Shown here in pieces: positions 22,101 through 29,289 of a stretch of DNA of 64,000 nucleotides. The notes beneath the pieces were generated by a model. That model worked only from the letters and a program-made list of their open reading frames with translations, ran no database searches and was not told where the DNA came from. Source of the DNA: Chiridota heheva (taxonomy: Eukaryota; Echinodermata; Holothuroidea; Apodida; Chiridotidae); contig JAIGNY010004089.1 in assembly GCA_020152595.1 (NCBI GenBank), positions 221,001 through 285,000 on the forward strand, written 5' to 3'. The stretch's first letter is position 1, and the number at the start of each line of letters is the position of its first letter. A program made the position numbers and the translations under genes.

Positions 22101-22961
22101 AATAACTTTTCGAAAATTGTTTCTAATCATACAAAAACAACCAATTAACGTTCAAAGAAATACATAAACATTTGCAATGGAATTGCCTCTAGGACATCAG
22201 CAAACATGAATTCATCATACTGTACAAAAACTTTCAAATGCAACTGGGAAATCTTTAAAAATCCTTATCTCCTAAACAGATTATGTTATTAACCTGATTT
22301 TTGTACCAAATTGGCTCTAGAAGTATGCTCTTTCATATAAAATGTTACAAAAAACCATGGGAATATTCCTTTGATGCCTGCGGGACAAGAACACAAGTAC
22401 GACATACGGACAATATCGACAGGCAAGTCAATGTCCACAGCAGCCTTTGATAACCAGTTGTGGTGCACCGGTGTGTCTACCAAACCCAGTACTTCATGGT
22501 AAAACTTGATAAAGATGTATATTTCTGTTCACCTACGTAACGGTTACCATATATACTTGTCTACATGGTAACCGCCACACCACAGTAGGTAGACAAAAAT
22601 ATACATACAGATTTGTATGCTCGTGTCAAGCCTATCTATGTTGTGGTGTGTTGTGCAAACTTCAACCTGTGCATACAGTATTTACATAAATAAGCAAGTA
22701 CACTAGAATATTGCTTTCCGTATTCTCTTCAGACTAAGGATTATGTCATTTTGCAATATGTGCGTTAGTCACAATTAGCTTTCAGTGTGAGCTAGTCACC
22801 AAACAGTAAAGAATGTTTTAGATTAAAATAGCTCACCTTCGCCCCGTTCTAATCCTATCTAAGGGAGATGGGTATGACGGGGATCCAAACTGCTCCTTTT
22901 GGCGTATGGTTCCCCCAAATGACTGGGACAGCGTCTGGGGTCCCATTGGTAGGCTCATGAT
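3953..22961 (-). CDS. PASK: PAS-domain serine/threonine kinase, N-terminal part (four exons, gene continues beyond the left edge)
   Basis: PASK is a nutrient-responsive protein kinase in which an N-terminal PAS domain binds and restrains the C-terminal kinase domain; that is family knowledge. Four minus-strand exons (22961-22837, 17817-17666, 6160-5946, 4123-3953) are flanked by AG acceptors and GT donors, and their phases fit (2, 1, 0, then 0 at the last donor). Joined, they read MSLPMGPQTLSQSF..., then a Ser/Gly-rich linker, then NPNKAILTIEARTTK followed by ILMVNKMACELFGYNSDDLI. The latter two match the remembered vertebrate PASK stretch NPNKAIFTVDAKTTE-ILVANDKACGLLGY closely. About 226 residues are encoded. 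The remaining PAS domain and the kinase domain must lie left of position 1. A 5' untranslated exon upstream of 22961 is possible but not identified. Assignment by remembered similarity, not by a search. Confidence 0.85.
4366..4560. repeat. (AAT)n-rich microsatellite with AAC/AGC interruptions
   Basis: AATAATGAT units grading into AACAACAGCAGC and back to AAT. Open frames of Asn/Ile repeats here are artefacts. Confidence 0.95.
4600..5790. other. PASK intron sequence without recognised elements
   Basis: Unique-looking AT-rich sequence; a short (CA)n at about 5320-5340 and a C-rich run at about 5665-5690. Nothing coding seen. Confidence 0.5.
5800..5851. repeat. Perfect inverted repeat (19-bp stems, 14-nt loop)
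   Basis: Left stem 5800-5818 ACAATTATCAACTTAAAGT; right stem 5833-5851 is its exact reverse complement. It sits in a PASK intron, 95-146 nt downstream of the exon-3 donor on the transcribed strand. Confidence 0.9.
5946..6160 (-). CDS. PASK: PASK coding exon 3 (linker leading into the PAS domain)
   Basis: A 215-bp exon follows acceptor TTTTTTTGTTCTTAG and ends at CAAAG|GTAAAT. Two bases complete the Gly codon begun in the previous exon, then DELNTFSFSPGQLKSSLG..., a Gly/Ser-rich stretch, and RNPNKAILTIEARTTK at the end. The last 15 residues correspond to the conserved entry into the PASK PAS domain (vertebrate NPNKAI-T-DAKTTE, from memory). Ends in phase 0. A perfect 19-bp hairpin lies about 95 bp inside the following intron. 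Confidence 0.88.
6161..6865. other. PASK intron sequence without recognised elements
   Basis: No repeat family, ORF or RNA gene recognised. Confidence 0.5.
6868..7262 (+). mobile_element. Non-LTR retrotransposon 3' end (L2/CR1-like), remnant
   Basis: Encodes a typical LINE ORF2 C-terminus, RALRSSDKLLLCEQI...WGDRSFSIAALRL then NQLPLHVRSSNSPAIFKTNL-KTHLMSKAYI-stop. The Trp expected before NQLP is TGA. The 3' UTR ends with 'tgtacagcgccttgagcacctt' and a (TTA)n tail. Opposite strand to PASK, inside its intron. Confidence 0.75.
7379..7475 (-). mobile_element. Terminal fragment of the AGGATTAGTTCA MITE
   Basis: 'caatgctttcttcacta-gcattttgt-tcttttaaagtcctatttcatataaaatgaagttgcttgacc-ctgaactaatcctt' matches the right arm of 46871-47287; the rest is missing. 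Confidence 0.7.
7928..8427. mobile_element. Putative non-autonomous DNA transposon H, copy 1
   Basis: Inverted ends CAGGCCGTGTTCTCACT and CTGAGGATGCATTCTCACT; internal 'ctggatcattatccccggatcattatta' and 'gaatctgatcgcaagctccggatcat-atcct' recur at 63280-63760. No ORF. No clear target duplication. Confidence 0.5.
8440..8764. other. PASK intron sequence without recognised elements
   Basis: Only an 'acatgtacatgtag' short repeat near 8655 stands out. Confidence 0.4.
8765..9110. mobile_element. Palindromic C element, copy 1
   Basis: Degenerate left end (CCCTCATTGAAAAACTAGG) followed by nested GCTTGC/GCAAGC palindromes, including the family internal motif 'agctagtatttgggacaaatgcaa'. The right terminal repeat is lost. 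Confidence 0.8.
9200..9740 (+). repeat. Dispersed repeat E, copy 2 (lacks F)
   Basis: Matches both sides of the E copy at 2258-3200 but runs straight through the position where F is inserted there ('cttcttataaataattcttgcatttgcatagg'). Confidence 0.75.
9979..10745 (+). mobile_element. AGGATTAGTTCA MITE half with six tandem terminal units
   Basis: 'TTAA-AG-ATTAGTTCAGGGGTCA-GCAAG...gaggacttcaaaagaaacaaaatggtgaa...cttattccgttaa' is repeated about every 97 bp from 9979 to about 10570, then continues once into the family interior (gaaatgactggaatcagactagttgtgatgtcat). The opposite arm is absent. Confidence 0.85.
10760..10906. mobile_element. Small foldback sequence
   Basis: Perfect 12-bp inverted ends CTTGCCATACTT (10760-10771) and AAGTATGGCAAG (10895-10906), each flanked by 'gataaata'. 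Possibly a 147-bp MITE inside the interior of the neighbouring element. Confidence 0.4.
11088..11628. mobile_element. AGGATTAGTTCA MITE, nearly full length
   Basis: Left arm 'gtggtcaagcaaactatctta-gacaaaggaatttcatagaaacaaaatggt'; interior 'ttcttcaggtggtaaattataatt' and 'cctgacatatccaatggtt'; right arm ends TTGAACTAATCCT before TTTAA. The interior is oriented opposite to that of 24640-25245. The next element starts right at its TTAA. Confidence 0.8.
11633..11733. mobile_element. piggyBac-like MITE, 101 bp, copy 1
   Basis: Inverted ends CCCTTACTCTACCA / TGGTAGAGTAAGGG with TTAA at 11629-11632 and TTTA on the other side. CCC-type termini and TTAA targets are characteristic of piggyBac. Contains the perfect palindrome GGCGATATTATCGCC. 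Much more GC-rich than the surroundings. Confidence 0.75.
11734..11871. other. GC-rich segment between two identical MITEs
   Basis: 138 bp, unusually GC-rich for the window, bracketed by two 101-bp piggyBac-like copies in direct orientation; no ORF of meaning. Confidence 0.6.
11872..11972. mobile_element. piggyBac-like MITE, 101 bp, copy 2
   Basis: Differs from 11633-11733 at essentially one base (gcgtatttt versus gcgcatttt) and has TTAA on both sides (11868-11871, 11973-11976). Confidence 0.8.
12000..12740. other. PASK intron: low-complexity sequence
   Basis: A 25-bp direct duplication (agcactgctaagttcccac...) near 12115-12170, a G-rich tract at 12313-12352, an A-run at about 12389-12403 and (TG)n near 12505. 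No gene seen. Confidence 0.5.
12740..13500. repeat. 196-bp tandem repeat, about three units, interrupted by a C element
   Basis: Unit landmarks 'ggcatgcggaaatattttgaatttt', 'gtggataatttgtaaaaagta', 'gaatgcatgcatgtgcatcatgtaa' and 'cgacgtaacctaggcgcttac' recur at about 12770, 12966 and 13160. The third unit is split at 'atgtgca' and resumes at about 13417. Confidence 0.85.
13265..13416. mobile_element. Palindromic C element, short internally deleted copy 2
   Basis: CCCTTACAGAAAAACAAGCC at the left and TTTTCTGTGGAG at the right, with only about 100 bp of GCTTGC core. Inserted in the third 196-bp unit; both sides carry 'gca'. Confidence 0.75.
13820..14640. repeat. Diverged ~170-200-bp tandem repeat, three units, split by a MITE
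   Basis: 'tttcaggggaaaa-ta-ctcttgaaaa' and 'aattcaa-taagaatttcaa-tc-cacat-cg' recur near 13835, 14008 and 14500; the MITE 14069-14500 lies between the last two. Confidence 0.6.
14069..14503 (+). mobile_element. AGGATTAGTTCA MITE, right end truncated
   Basis: Preceded by TTAA (14065-14068), left arm as in 46871-47287, then family interior ('ggcttaaaaactattggatatgtcagga', 'taattataaattaccacctgaag') and 'cttactacaccagtcac'; the distal arm is missing. Confidence 0.8.
14895..15300. repeat. ~38-bp minisatellite
   Basis: About eleven units of 'cattacagggaggactggggagggggacttgcccgcat' in short pieces: 'acagggaggactggg' plus 'gggacttgcccgcatca', 34-39 bp long through G-run slippage. ORFs here are repeat artefacts. 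Confidence 0.93.
15300..15690. other. PASK intron sequence without recognised elements
   Basis: Nothing recognised. Confidence 0.4.
15691..17583 (-). mobile_element. LINE with RNase H domain (I-like), copy 1, 5'-truncated
   Basis: The 3' end is at the left: (CAAA)n tail, then the 3' UTR common to eight copies (rev. comp. of 'cttaacggcaccacgac' and 'caaattgtgcc'). Reading leftward: RT catalytic region with YVDN in place of YVDD, NSYLNHINTFQNEALRLC, then RNase H start SIYTDGSKEGD. Reading frames are broken several times. The endonuclease and first half of RT are missing. A remnant C-element end (agctagtatttctgtaaggg) lies just right of it. Confidence 0.85.
17590..17613. mobile_element. Residual right end of a C element
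   Basis: 'caagctagtatttctgtaagg' is the typical right terminus; the rest is absent. Confidence 0.5.
17666..17817 (-). CDS. PASK: PASK coding exon 2
   Basis: A 152-bp open exon lies between acceptor CCGCACAG and donor AAAG|GTAAG. After one base completing the previous codon it reads DHGTQFGDSFNASFDVNQTF...PDAGCTLDRFK with one base left over (phase 1). No recognisable domain; it belongs to the disordered-looking N-terminal region ahead of the PAS domain. The minus-strand LINE fragment 15691-17583 ends only about 80 bp from its donor, and a palindromic C element begins about 180 bp from its acceptor side. Support comes from splice sites, matching phase and coding-like composition rather than from conservation I can recall. 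Confidence 0.75.
17995..18342. mobile_element. Palindromic C element, copy 3
   Basis: Ends CTCTTACAAAAATATTAGC and TAAAATTTCTGTAAGAG with nested GCTTGC/GCAAGC core; flanked by 'tg' on both sides. Confidence 0.85.
18482..18578. mobile_element. Palindromic C element, right-end fragment (copy 4)
   Basis: Ends with 'caagctaaaatttctgtaagag'; only about 100 bp of the element is present. Confidence 0.75.
18764..19470 (-). mobile_element. RNase H LINE 3' fragment, copy 2, split by SINE-1
   Basis: 18764-18915 is the LINE 3' UTR ((TTTG)n then 'gcaccacaacagcaatggtcaaattgtgcc'); 19202-19470 is the adjoining part, translating on the minus strand to the family motif GHTHLTHSHLL. The SINE sits between them. 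Confidence 0.8.
18916..19191 (+). mobile_element. tRNA-derived SINE-1, copy 2, with target duplication
   Basis: Nearly identical to 3645-3930. Flanked by GGATAAGATA at 18906-18915 and 19192-19201. The 3' end is a short (TCG)n run. It is the best-defined SINE-1 copy and fixes the element's limits. Confidence 0.9.
19892..20380 (-). mobile_element. tRNA-derived SINE-2, copy 1
   Basis: The head (read on minus) has 'ggtagctcagttggctgagc' and B box 'ggttcgagtcc'; the body contains 'ccgtccttcggaggggacgt' and 'tgcctggttctctgaac', matching 36008-36345. AT-rich tail at 19892-19915. Confidence 0.8.
20521..20865. mobile_element. Palindromic C element, copy 5
   Basis: Left end 'ccccatacagaaattgtagc', GCTTGC core, internal 'gctagtatttggaac'; right end decayed after 'gcgcaagctaatattt'. 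Confidence 0.8.
20880..21785. other. PASK intron sequence without recognised elements
   Basis: AT-rich with a C/T-rich stretch at about 21300-21380; short ORFs only, none recognisable. Confidence 0.45.
21794..22370. mobile_element. TTAA foldback MITE (AGGAATAT ends), diverged
   Basis: Left AGGAATATGCCCATG after TTAA (21790-21793); right CATGGGAATATTCCT before TTGA (a decayed TTAA). The arms pair imperfectly over about 120 bp, including 'aggagata' on both sides. Confidence 0.7.
22375..22594 (-). mobile_element. tRNA-derived SINE-1, diverged copy 3
   Basis: The minus strand reads 'gtctacctactgtggtgt-gcggtta', then 'tggtagacac-ccggtgcacc' and 'ggacattgactt-cctgtcgat'; part of the head is duplicated and the 3' end is lost against the neighbouring MITE. 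Confidence 0.75.
22837..22961 (-). CDS. PASK: PASK first recognised coding exon
   Basis: The exon follows a strong pyrimidine tract and CAG acceptor (TTTTTTTTCCTTGCAG) and ends at AAG|GTGAGC. It reads ATC ATG AGC..., giving I-MSLPMGPQTLSQSFGGT... and ending DRIRTGR plus two bases (phase 2). The ATG has A at -3 and is the only in-frame Met near the acceptor, so it is the likely start codon with a 5' UTR exon farther right. An internal exon beginning in phase 0 cannot be excluded. The joined codon AG|A continues correctly into the exon at 17817. Confidence 0.72.
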
Positions 22962-23240
22962 CTGCAAGGAAAAAAAAGAGAAAAGATATAAATTAATGTG
23001 ATGTAACAATTGATGTTGTAATACGTGAATGAGGTTTGGTTTGTAGATAGATAGAAATTGTCCCCAGCACACAGCCTATAGCGAGTGTTGGCATGGAGGG
23101 ACAGTCACCGCGGGGACAAGATTAATACACCATAATTTTCTGTGACAGTTTTTCCCAGGTGAACGTATTAAGGATGTATTCGCCATAAGATTTGATGAAT
23201 ATACTGTACACGAGAATTTGAATGCATTCCTGTCTTTTAA

Positions 23241-24248
23241 CCCTTAAAACCCAAGGGGTTCAAAACGTGACCAAAAAAAATCGAATATTTTTTTTTCTTC
23301 TTCAAAAATAATTTTCACAACTTTCCTTTCATTTAATATCACTACAAGTTTAGTTTATATGACAATAAACTTTTCGAAAAAGTCAAAATTATAGAAAATA
23401 TCGACATAAATATGCAAATTTACAAATTTTAGGCAAAATTAGGCCAATTTGTTTTTAGCTCGTATTTTTTCTTGTGAATAATGAAAATAAAGGATTTTTT
23501 ACATATTTAGATTGTTTGTGAAATTTCTTTTCCAATGATACCAATCTAATTTTTTTTTCTCAAAGAAAAATGTGCAAAAACAATGAAAAAACAACAATTA
23601 ATAAACACTGCTGTAATTACTCATGAGAAACAAAGCCGTGCACACCGCCGGAATTCGGCACATTATCCGCTCTGCCAGACTGTGTATGTTTCAGTATATG
23701 GTTTTTAAACTTAAATACCGGCATGAAAACAGAGAAGATACAGTAGTTGCTCTTTTTGTTTGAATTGCAAGTACGTGACGTAAGCTTCACCACAATAATT
23801 TTGGCGTGCAATAGGTGTACTGTGATCCAGAGTTATGTTTTTTTTTCTTTAAAAATCGGTCTCAAAAAGGCTAAAAATCATCAAAGTTTGCACAACTTTT
23901 GCAAAAACAAAGATATTGGTGATAATTAAGGGCAGACAAAATTCAACCGGAATTGGATACTTTGCTGTCTTGGACAGTGTTACATCTGGAAGTACATGTA
24001 TAACAAGTATGCTTTTGAAGAAGAAAAAATGTCTTTTCGTTAAATTTTGTGCATTTTTTAAATTTTCTCTATTTTAATCCATTTTTTCTAAAACAATCTT
24101 CAACATAACCCCTACCAAAAAGTTAGTTTCTGAAGGAGCTATTGAGCTCTTTCAAATGATACCAAGATCACTGTTGTGGGCCTATTTGACGAAGCAAAAT
24201 AACTTTTTAAAAAGTGCATGTCCAATTGGCTGTGTGGGCATTGAAGTG
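23241..24248. mobile_element. Putative piggyBac-like non-autonomous element, about 1 kb
   Basis: Flanked by TTAA (23237-23240, 24249-24252). Left end CCCTTAAAACCCAAGGGG; reversed right end CACTTCAATGCCCACACAG. AT-rich interior without a transposase ORF. TTAA targets and CCCTT/CACTT termini suit piggyBac. Confidence 0.6.
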
Positions 24249-24639
24249 TTAAAAGTTTGTGCCCTAATCCTCTCTGCGCCCCCTTCCCCCATGCAGAAAA
24301 TCAATCAAAAAAACATATAGAACAAGGAACATATATTTGGAAATTCTCAAAGTGCCATCTCTTGATGTGTTTGCTCCCCTCCCTCCCTTCCTCCACCTTT
24401 AAGCAGGCCCCTATAGTTTCCCTTTTACAGAGGGGTGCTCACTACGTACTCTTGAGATATATTTTGCCTTCTATTCATGCTAATTACAGTTACCCAATAT
24501 AGATTGATGTATGGACACTCAGCTTGTTCGATTGATTACCCTATACTTTAAGTGCCCTCAAACCTGCCCTTGGTGCCTTATAAATGCCCCTTTTGGTGAG
24601 TAGTACCCTGCTCCTTTCTGGACCAAGCTAGGGCTTGGA

Positions 24640-25245
24640 GCCCAGTAAGTCTATCTTATGTGAAAGAGGACTTCAAAAGAAACAAAATGGTGAAGAAAGC
24701 ATTCAAAAATCTTATTTCATTAAAGGATTAGTTCAGGGGTCAAGCAAGTCTATCTTATATAAAAGAGGACTTTAAAAGAAACACAAATAGTGAAGAAAGA
24801 ATTCAAAAATCTTATTCCGTTAAGGAGATATCCAAGTTTAAAGTTTGGTATCATTTCTGTAGAAACGACTGAAATCAGACTAGTTGTAATGTCATAGCCT
24901 CTGATTCCTCAAAGTCTTTAAGTATTTTATTATATTTTGTACTGTGATTTTGTCCCTTAAAAACCATTGGATATGTCAAGAAAGTAGTAAAACAGAATCT
25001 TGTAAGGGTAATTATAATTTACCACCTTAAGATAGTTTGTGGAAAAATAATTCAAGTGGGAATTTTTTTAAATATATTTTCTTTAAAGTACGTTAACAAA
25101 AGTTACGAATATGAGGGATGGGGGTGCCAACCTTCCAGAGTATACACTTACTTCACCAGTCATTTCTACACAGATTTTTGAATGCTTTCTTCTTCATTTT
25201 GTTTCTTTTGAAATCCCCTTTCATATACTTGACTCAACTAATCCT
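24640..25245 (+). mobile_element. AGGATTAGTTCA MITE, near-complete with duplicated left unit
   Basis: Two copies of the left arm unit (24640, 24723), the family interior ('aaaaccattggatatgtcaagaaagtag', 'gtaattataatttaccacc'), and a right arm ending CAACTAATCCT before TTAA (25246-25249). Confidence 0.88.
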
Positions 25246-25259
25246 TTAAGAAAGGTCCT

Positions 25260-25700
25260 GGCTGGCTAGGCTGCATATAATTTACATAAAGGACAAACTT
25301 ATGCACCCTCAGACATATATTCATTTCAAAATCATCACTTTGTCAAAGTTTCAAATATTTTCTACAAGAGTATTATATGTTTCTTCAAGAAAAAGAAATG
25401 TTTCTTGATACTGATCCTAGAAAAAGTAAAATAATAAAGTAGTTCAAAACACGTCATATACCTTTCTAAATTCATCAGCTGCTTAGTGAGACTTTACTGT
25501 CCCAAGGAACTTATTCTGACGTTACTGTCCCAAGGAACTTATTCTACATCTGTCAGATTCTAAATCTTAAATTATGTAGGACTTCTATAATTGGTACAGA
25601 AAAATGTGACGTTTGTAGCACAGAATGGACCAACGAATCCCTTGGGGCGTTCCACAGCACATGTTTGACGTTGAATGGCGATGACACTTCTGAGGGTCCC
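25260..25700. other. Unassigned sequence
   Basis: A short direct duplication 'cccaaggaacttattct' at 25500-25545; otherwise nothing recognised. Confidence 0.4.
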
Positions 25701-25702
25701 AA

Positions 25703-27799
25703 CCCTTACAGAAATTTTAGCTTGCAACACGCTTGCGACAAACTAACATTTTCAGCTTGTACAAAATTGCTGCAGCAAGCTAGTATTTGGAACAAATGCA
25801 AACTTGTTAACTTGCGCAAGCTAGCAAAAACCTTTCCACAAGCTTGCAAAAACTTTCTGCAAGCTTGAGCAAGCTAACAATGTTTGTTTGTTTGTTTGAT
25901 GAGGTCTTAACTGCACCACGACAACGAAGGTCAAATTGTGCCTGAGAGGTCAGATCATTTTAGAGGTAGTAAGGAAAGAGACCAGGGGAAGAATGAGAGA
26001 AATTCAAGAACAAAAGCCAGAAAGCTGTGATCGAGAGAGGAGGTGCATGGGTAAAACTAAAAACAAAGTAGAGAGGGGGTGGAAGAGGAGGATTAAATAT
26101 GGTTGTAGAGGGATGCATGCTGAAGGAAGGAGACTATTTTATCTGGAGGATTTTTTTGGAAGAACTCAGCAATAGAGTTGTGGGGAGCGAGAGAAGCTCT
26201 GGGAAGGTTGTACAGGGGCAAGCAAGGAGAACGTGTTGGATTGTAAGGATGCAGTGGCAATTGTTACAGAGGGGTTGGGGGAACCAATAAGGAGGTGGGA
26301 GGAGTGAGGTGGGTGTGACCAATTCTAAGACGGGTAATATGAACGTTGTCGATACGAGAAAGGTTGTTGATGGTGGATTTGATCGGGATTGTGGGCTGGA
26401 TAAAATGGAGTTTGTTATCAATTTGGAAGTTCCATAAGGTTTGCCAGCGGTCACTTAACAAGAGAAGCGATAAGCGGTTTGATGTCAGAGAGGGTTTTGG
26501 GAAAAGGGGAAGGGAGGAGGTTAAGGGCAAGCTTAGCGGCTGTATCAGCCCTGTCATTGCCAGGGATGCCAACATGGCTGGGTATCCAGAAGAAAAGAAC
26601 ACTTTTCCTGCAGAGGGTGGGAGAAAAGAGTTTCGGAGGAGGAGGTGGCAGGTGAGGTTATCCCATTTAAGATTGAGTAATGAAGTAAGAACAGCCTTTG
26701 AGTCAGAGAAAATGGCAAAGTGACTAAGAGGAGAGTACTCAATAAAGTTGAGGGCGAGGAGAATGGCCTTAGCCTCGGCTGAAAAGATGGATGAGTGGTC
26801 AGGAAGTCTGCTACTGAGGGTGATGTCTTGATGATGGCAGCAGCAGCTGTCTTGTAGCCTTCCTTGGAGCCATCAGTATAGATGGAGGTGTAATTTGAGA
26901 GTTGGTCTTTGATTTGGTTGTGGAGATTGATGAAGAGATTAGGGTGAGTTTGAGTTTTGTTATAAGTGGAGAGGTCTAGGTGGACAGAAGGAAGGGGGTG
27001 GCCCAAGGCGGAAAAGTGGGCCAGGAATAGGTGCCGAGAGTGGCGGGGTTGATGCCAAGTTGAAAGAGGTCTGATTTAATGCGTAAGCTGAAGGGGGCGA
27101 TAGGGTTTTAGTCCTATCAAAGAGGGAGGAGAAATTGGGGTACCTAATGAGGTTGTAAACAGGGTTCTGGGTGTTGGTGAGGACTCTAAAAGCATAGGAG
27201 AGGCTAAGCTTTTACATCTAAGTAGAAAGGGGGTTCGTTGGCTTCAACATGAAGGCTAGTGATTGGGGAGGTCCTGTAGGCTCCTAGACAAAGCCTGAGG
27301 GCTTCATTTTGGATGGTGTTAATGTGGTTGAGGTATGAGTTGTGAGCGACACAGTAAACAATATTGCCATAGTCAAGCTTGGCACGAATGGTGAGCCTGA
27401 AAATTTTGAGGAGAGCATAGCGGTTCGCTCCCCAAGTAGTGTTGGAGAGCAGTCGGAGGAGGTTGAGGGAGCTATTGCATTTTAGTTTCAGGTTGGTGAT
27501 GTGTGGCTTGTAGGTGAGCTTGGGGTCTAGAGTTAGACCAAGGAACTTTGTGTTTTCAACTTTAGGGATGCGATTCCCATTGAGCACAAAGTTCGAGCTA
27601 ACAAATATCTTTTGCTAGCTCTTTTGCTAGCTTGCCCATGCTAATGTTAGTATGCGCAAGCTAGCAAGCTTGCATTTGTCGCAAATACTAGCTTGCTGCA
27701 AGCTTGCAGCAAGCTTGCGCAATGTTGCAGCAAGTTTGCGCACACTAAAAATTGTTACCTTGTCGCAAGCTTGCTGCAAGCTAGTTTTTTCTGTAAGGG
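25703..27799. mobile_element. Palindromic C element, copy 6, interrupted by a LINE
   Basis: CCCTTACAGAAATTTTAGC at the left and AGTTTTTTCTGTAAGGG at the right. Without 25881-27595, the two parts form a normal C element of about 380 bp. Confidence 0.88.
25881..27595 (-). mobile_element. RNase H LINE, copy 3, inserted in a C element
   Basis: Flanked by AGCTAACAA (25872-25880 and 27596-27604). The 3' (CAAA)n tail is at the left. Minus-strand frame 27587-27204 is intact: LNGNRIPKVENTKFLGLTLD..., RAKLDYGNIVYCVAHNSYLN, EALRLCLGAYRTS (RT thumb/connection). Further left, SIYTDGSKEG (RNase H) and the C-terminal region follow in broken frames. The RT palm and endonuclease are missing. Confidence 0.9.
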
Positions 27800-27834
27800 A
27801 CATGCTCTTGGCTTATCAATTACAGTACGTAAAT

Positions 27835-27885
27835 ATAATAATAATAACAATAATAATAATGATAATAATAATAATAATTTAGCAT
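27835..27885. repeat. (AAT)n microsatellite
   Basis: ATAATAATAACAATAATAATAATGATAATAAT run, in short pieces. Confidence 0.85.
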
Positions 27886-27889
27886 CAGA

Positions 27890-28627
27890 AAATGTCAAAA
27901 CGAAAATCTAATTTCGTTAATTTGAATATATTCCAAATCCCAACTTGTGATCATTTCGATGGCAAATTGCAAACTAAAATGATTGACACCTCACTTTCTC
28001 TGAGGTATTATAAGCGTCATTCTCTTGATACACTGATGTGGTAAAATCAATGAATATGTATTGACCTAAAGTTGGACAACCTTACAAATCATGTGGTGCC
28101 ATTAACCTAATAAAACTAAGCATATTCTCTCCTTTAAATTTGCTTCAGTGCTGATCGAACTTATTTAATTGTAAGCAAAATTTCCCTGTTTATATCCATG
28201 TACTGTAACTAATATTGTTTTTTTTTCTCTTACTGCTAATTATGAAGGCTTCATGGCTCATTGATTTTCTAATTCTATCAGAATCAGAGGGAAAACATTA
28301 TTGCAAAAGTAGGTTGCAATTAGCATGCACTTATTCTTGCAATTAGAGATGAACGCGTCAACGCAAGGGTATGAGTTTAGTGTTGTGAGAATCTATCAAT
28401 TTGTCATTTCAAAGGTATAGATTTAAAGGTATAGATTATGTACACTAGCAGGAAAAGTAACATTTGTATGTTATATTGGTTTAAAGAGTATGCACAGAAG
28501 ATCTGTGGGCAATTTTTGGTTACATGTGTGACCAACAAATGGAAAATAGTAGATTTCATTAGGTTTTTTTTTTTGAATGAATGTAGTTATGTTTGTTACT
28601 ATATGATGACAAACTCTTAGTAAACCA
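27890..28627. other. Unassigned AT-rich sequence
   Basis: No gene or recognised repeat. Confidence 0.4.
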
Positions 28628-28990
28628 ACCCATGCAGCACACATGCAGCACGCATGCATCACGCATGCAGCACGCATGCAGCACGCATGCAGCACGCATG
28701 CAGCACGCATGCAGCACGCACGCAGCACGCACGCAGCACGCTTGCAACACGCTTGCAACACGCTTGCAACAAGCTAACATTTCTAGCTTGTACAAGCGTG
28801 CTGTTAGCTTGCTGCAAACGTGCTGAAAGCTAGTATTTGGAACAAATACTAGCTTGCTCACTTGCGCAAGCTAACATTAGTTTGCGCAAAATAGCATCAA
28901 ATATTTGTTAGCTTGCAGAAAGTTTTCTAGCTTCCACAAGCTTGCAGATAGTTTTTGCTAGCTTGTGCAAGCTAATTTGTTCTAATACTA
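28628..28990. mobile_element. Palindromic C element, copy 7, with an 11-bp array at its left end
   Basis: 28632-28770 is about twelve units of 'acgcatgcagc' grading into 'acgcttgcaac'. It then enters the usual C core with 'gctagtatttggaacaaatactagcttgc' and 'gcttgtgcaagctaat'. The terminal repeats are not preserved. Confidence 0.82.
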
Positions 28991-28997
28991 GTGCTTT

Positions 28998-29280
28998 GTG
29001 TTTCCACTCTAAACAATGATTGTTTATCTGCCATTCCCATGCATACCACAGCCAAGTCGCCTAAGCGTATTTGTGTGTATAAGATTACAGAAATCCAGTG
29101 CTAAATACATATGACACTTTTGTGATTGAAATCACTCATCCGTGTTAGGTGTCTTAGTAGGAGAAATTTGTTTTCAAACTGGTAATAAAATAGATGTGTA
29201 TCATATGCCTAAGGTGATTTGTGCATTAAGTGTGAATGATCGACGGACCATTCTTCCTAAGGAAAGATATTGCTTCATGA
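28998..29280 (+). repeat. Dispersed repeat D, copy without LINE (empty site)
   Basis: 28998-29083 matches the reverse complement of 60177-60261 and 29084-29280 matches that of 58438-58600. The two parts are continuous here at 'gtgtgtataagattacaga' but are separated by a 1.57-kb LINE in the other copy. Confidence 0.85.
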
Positions 29281-29289
29281 TAAAAACAA

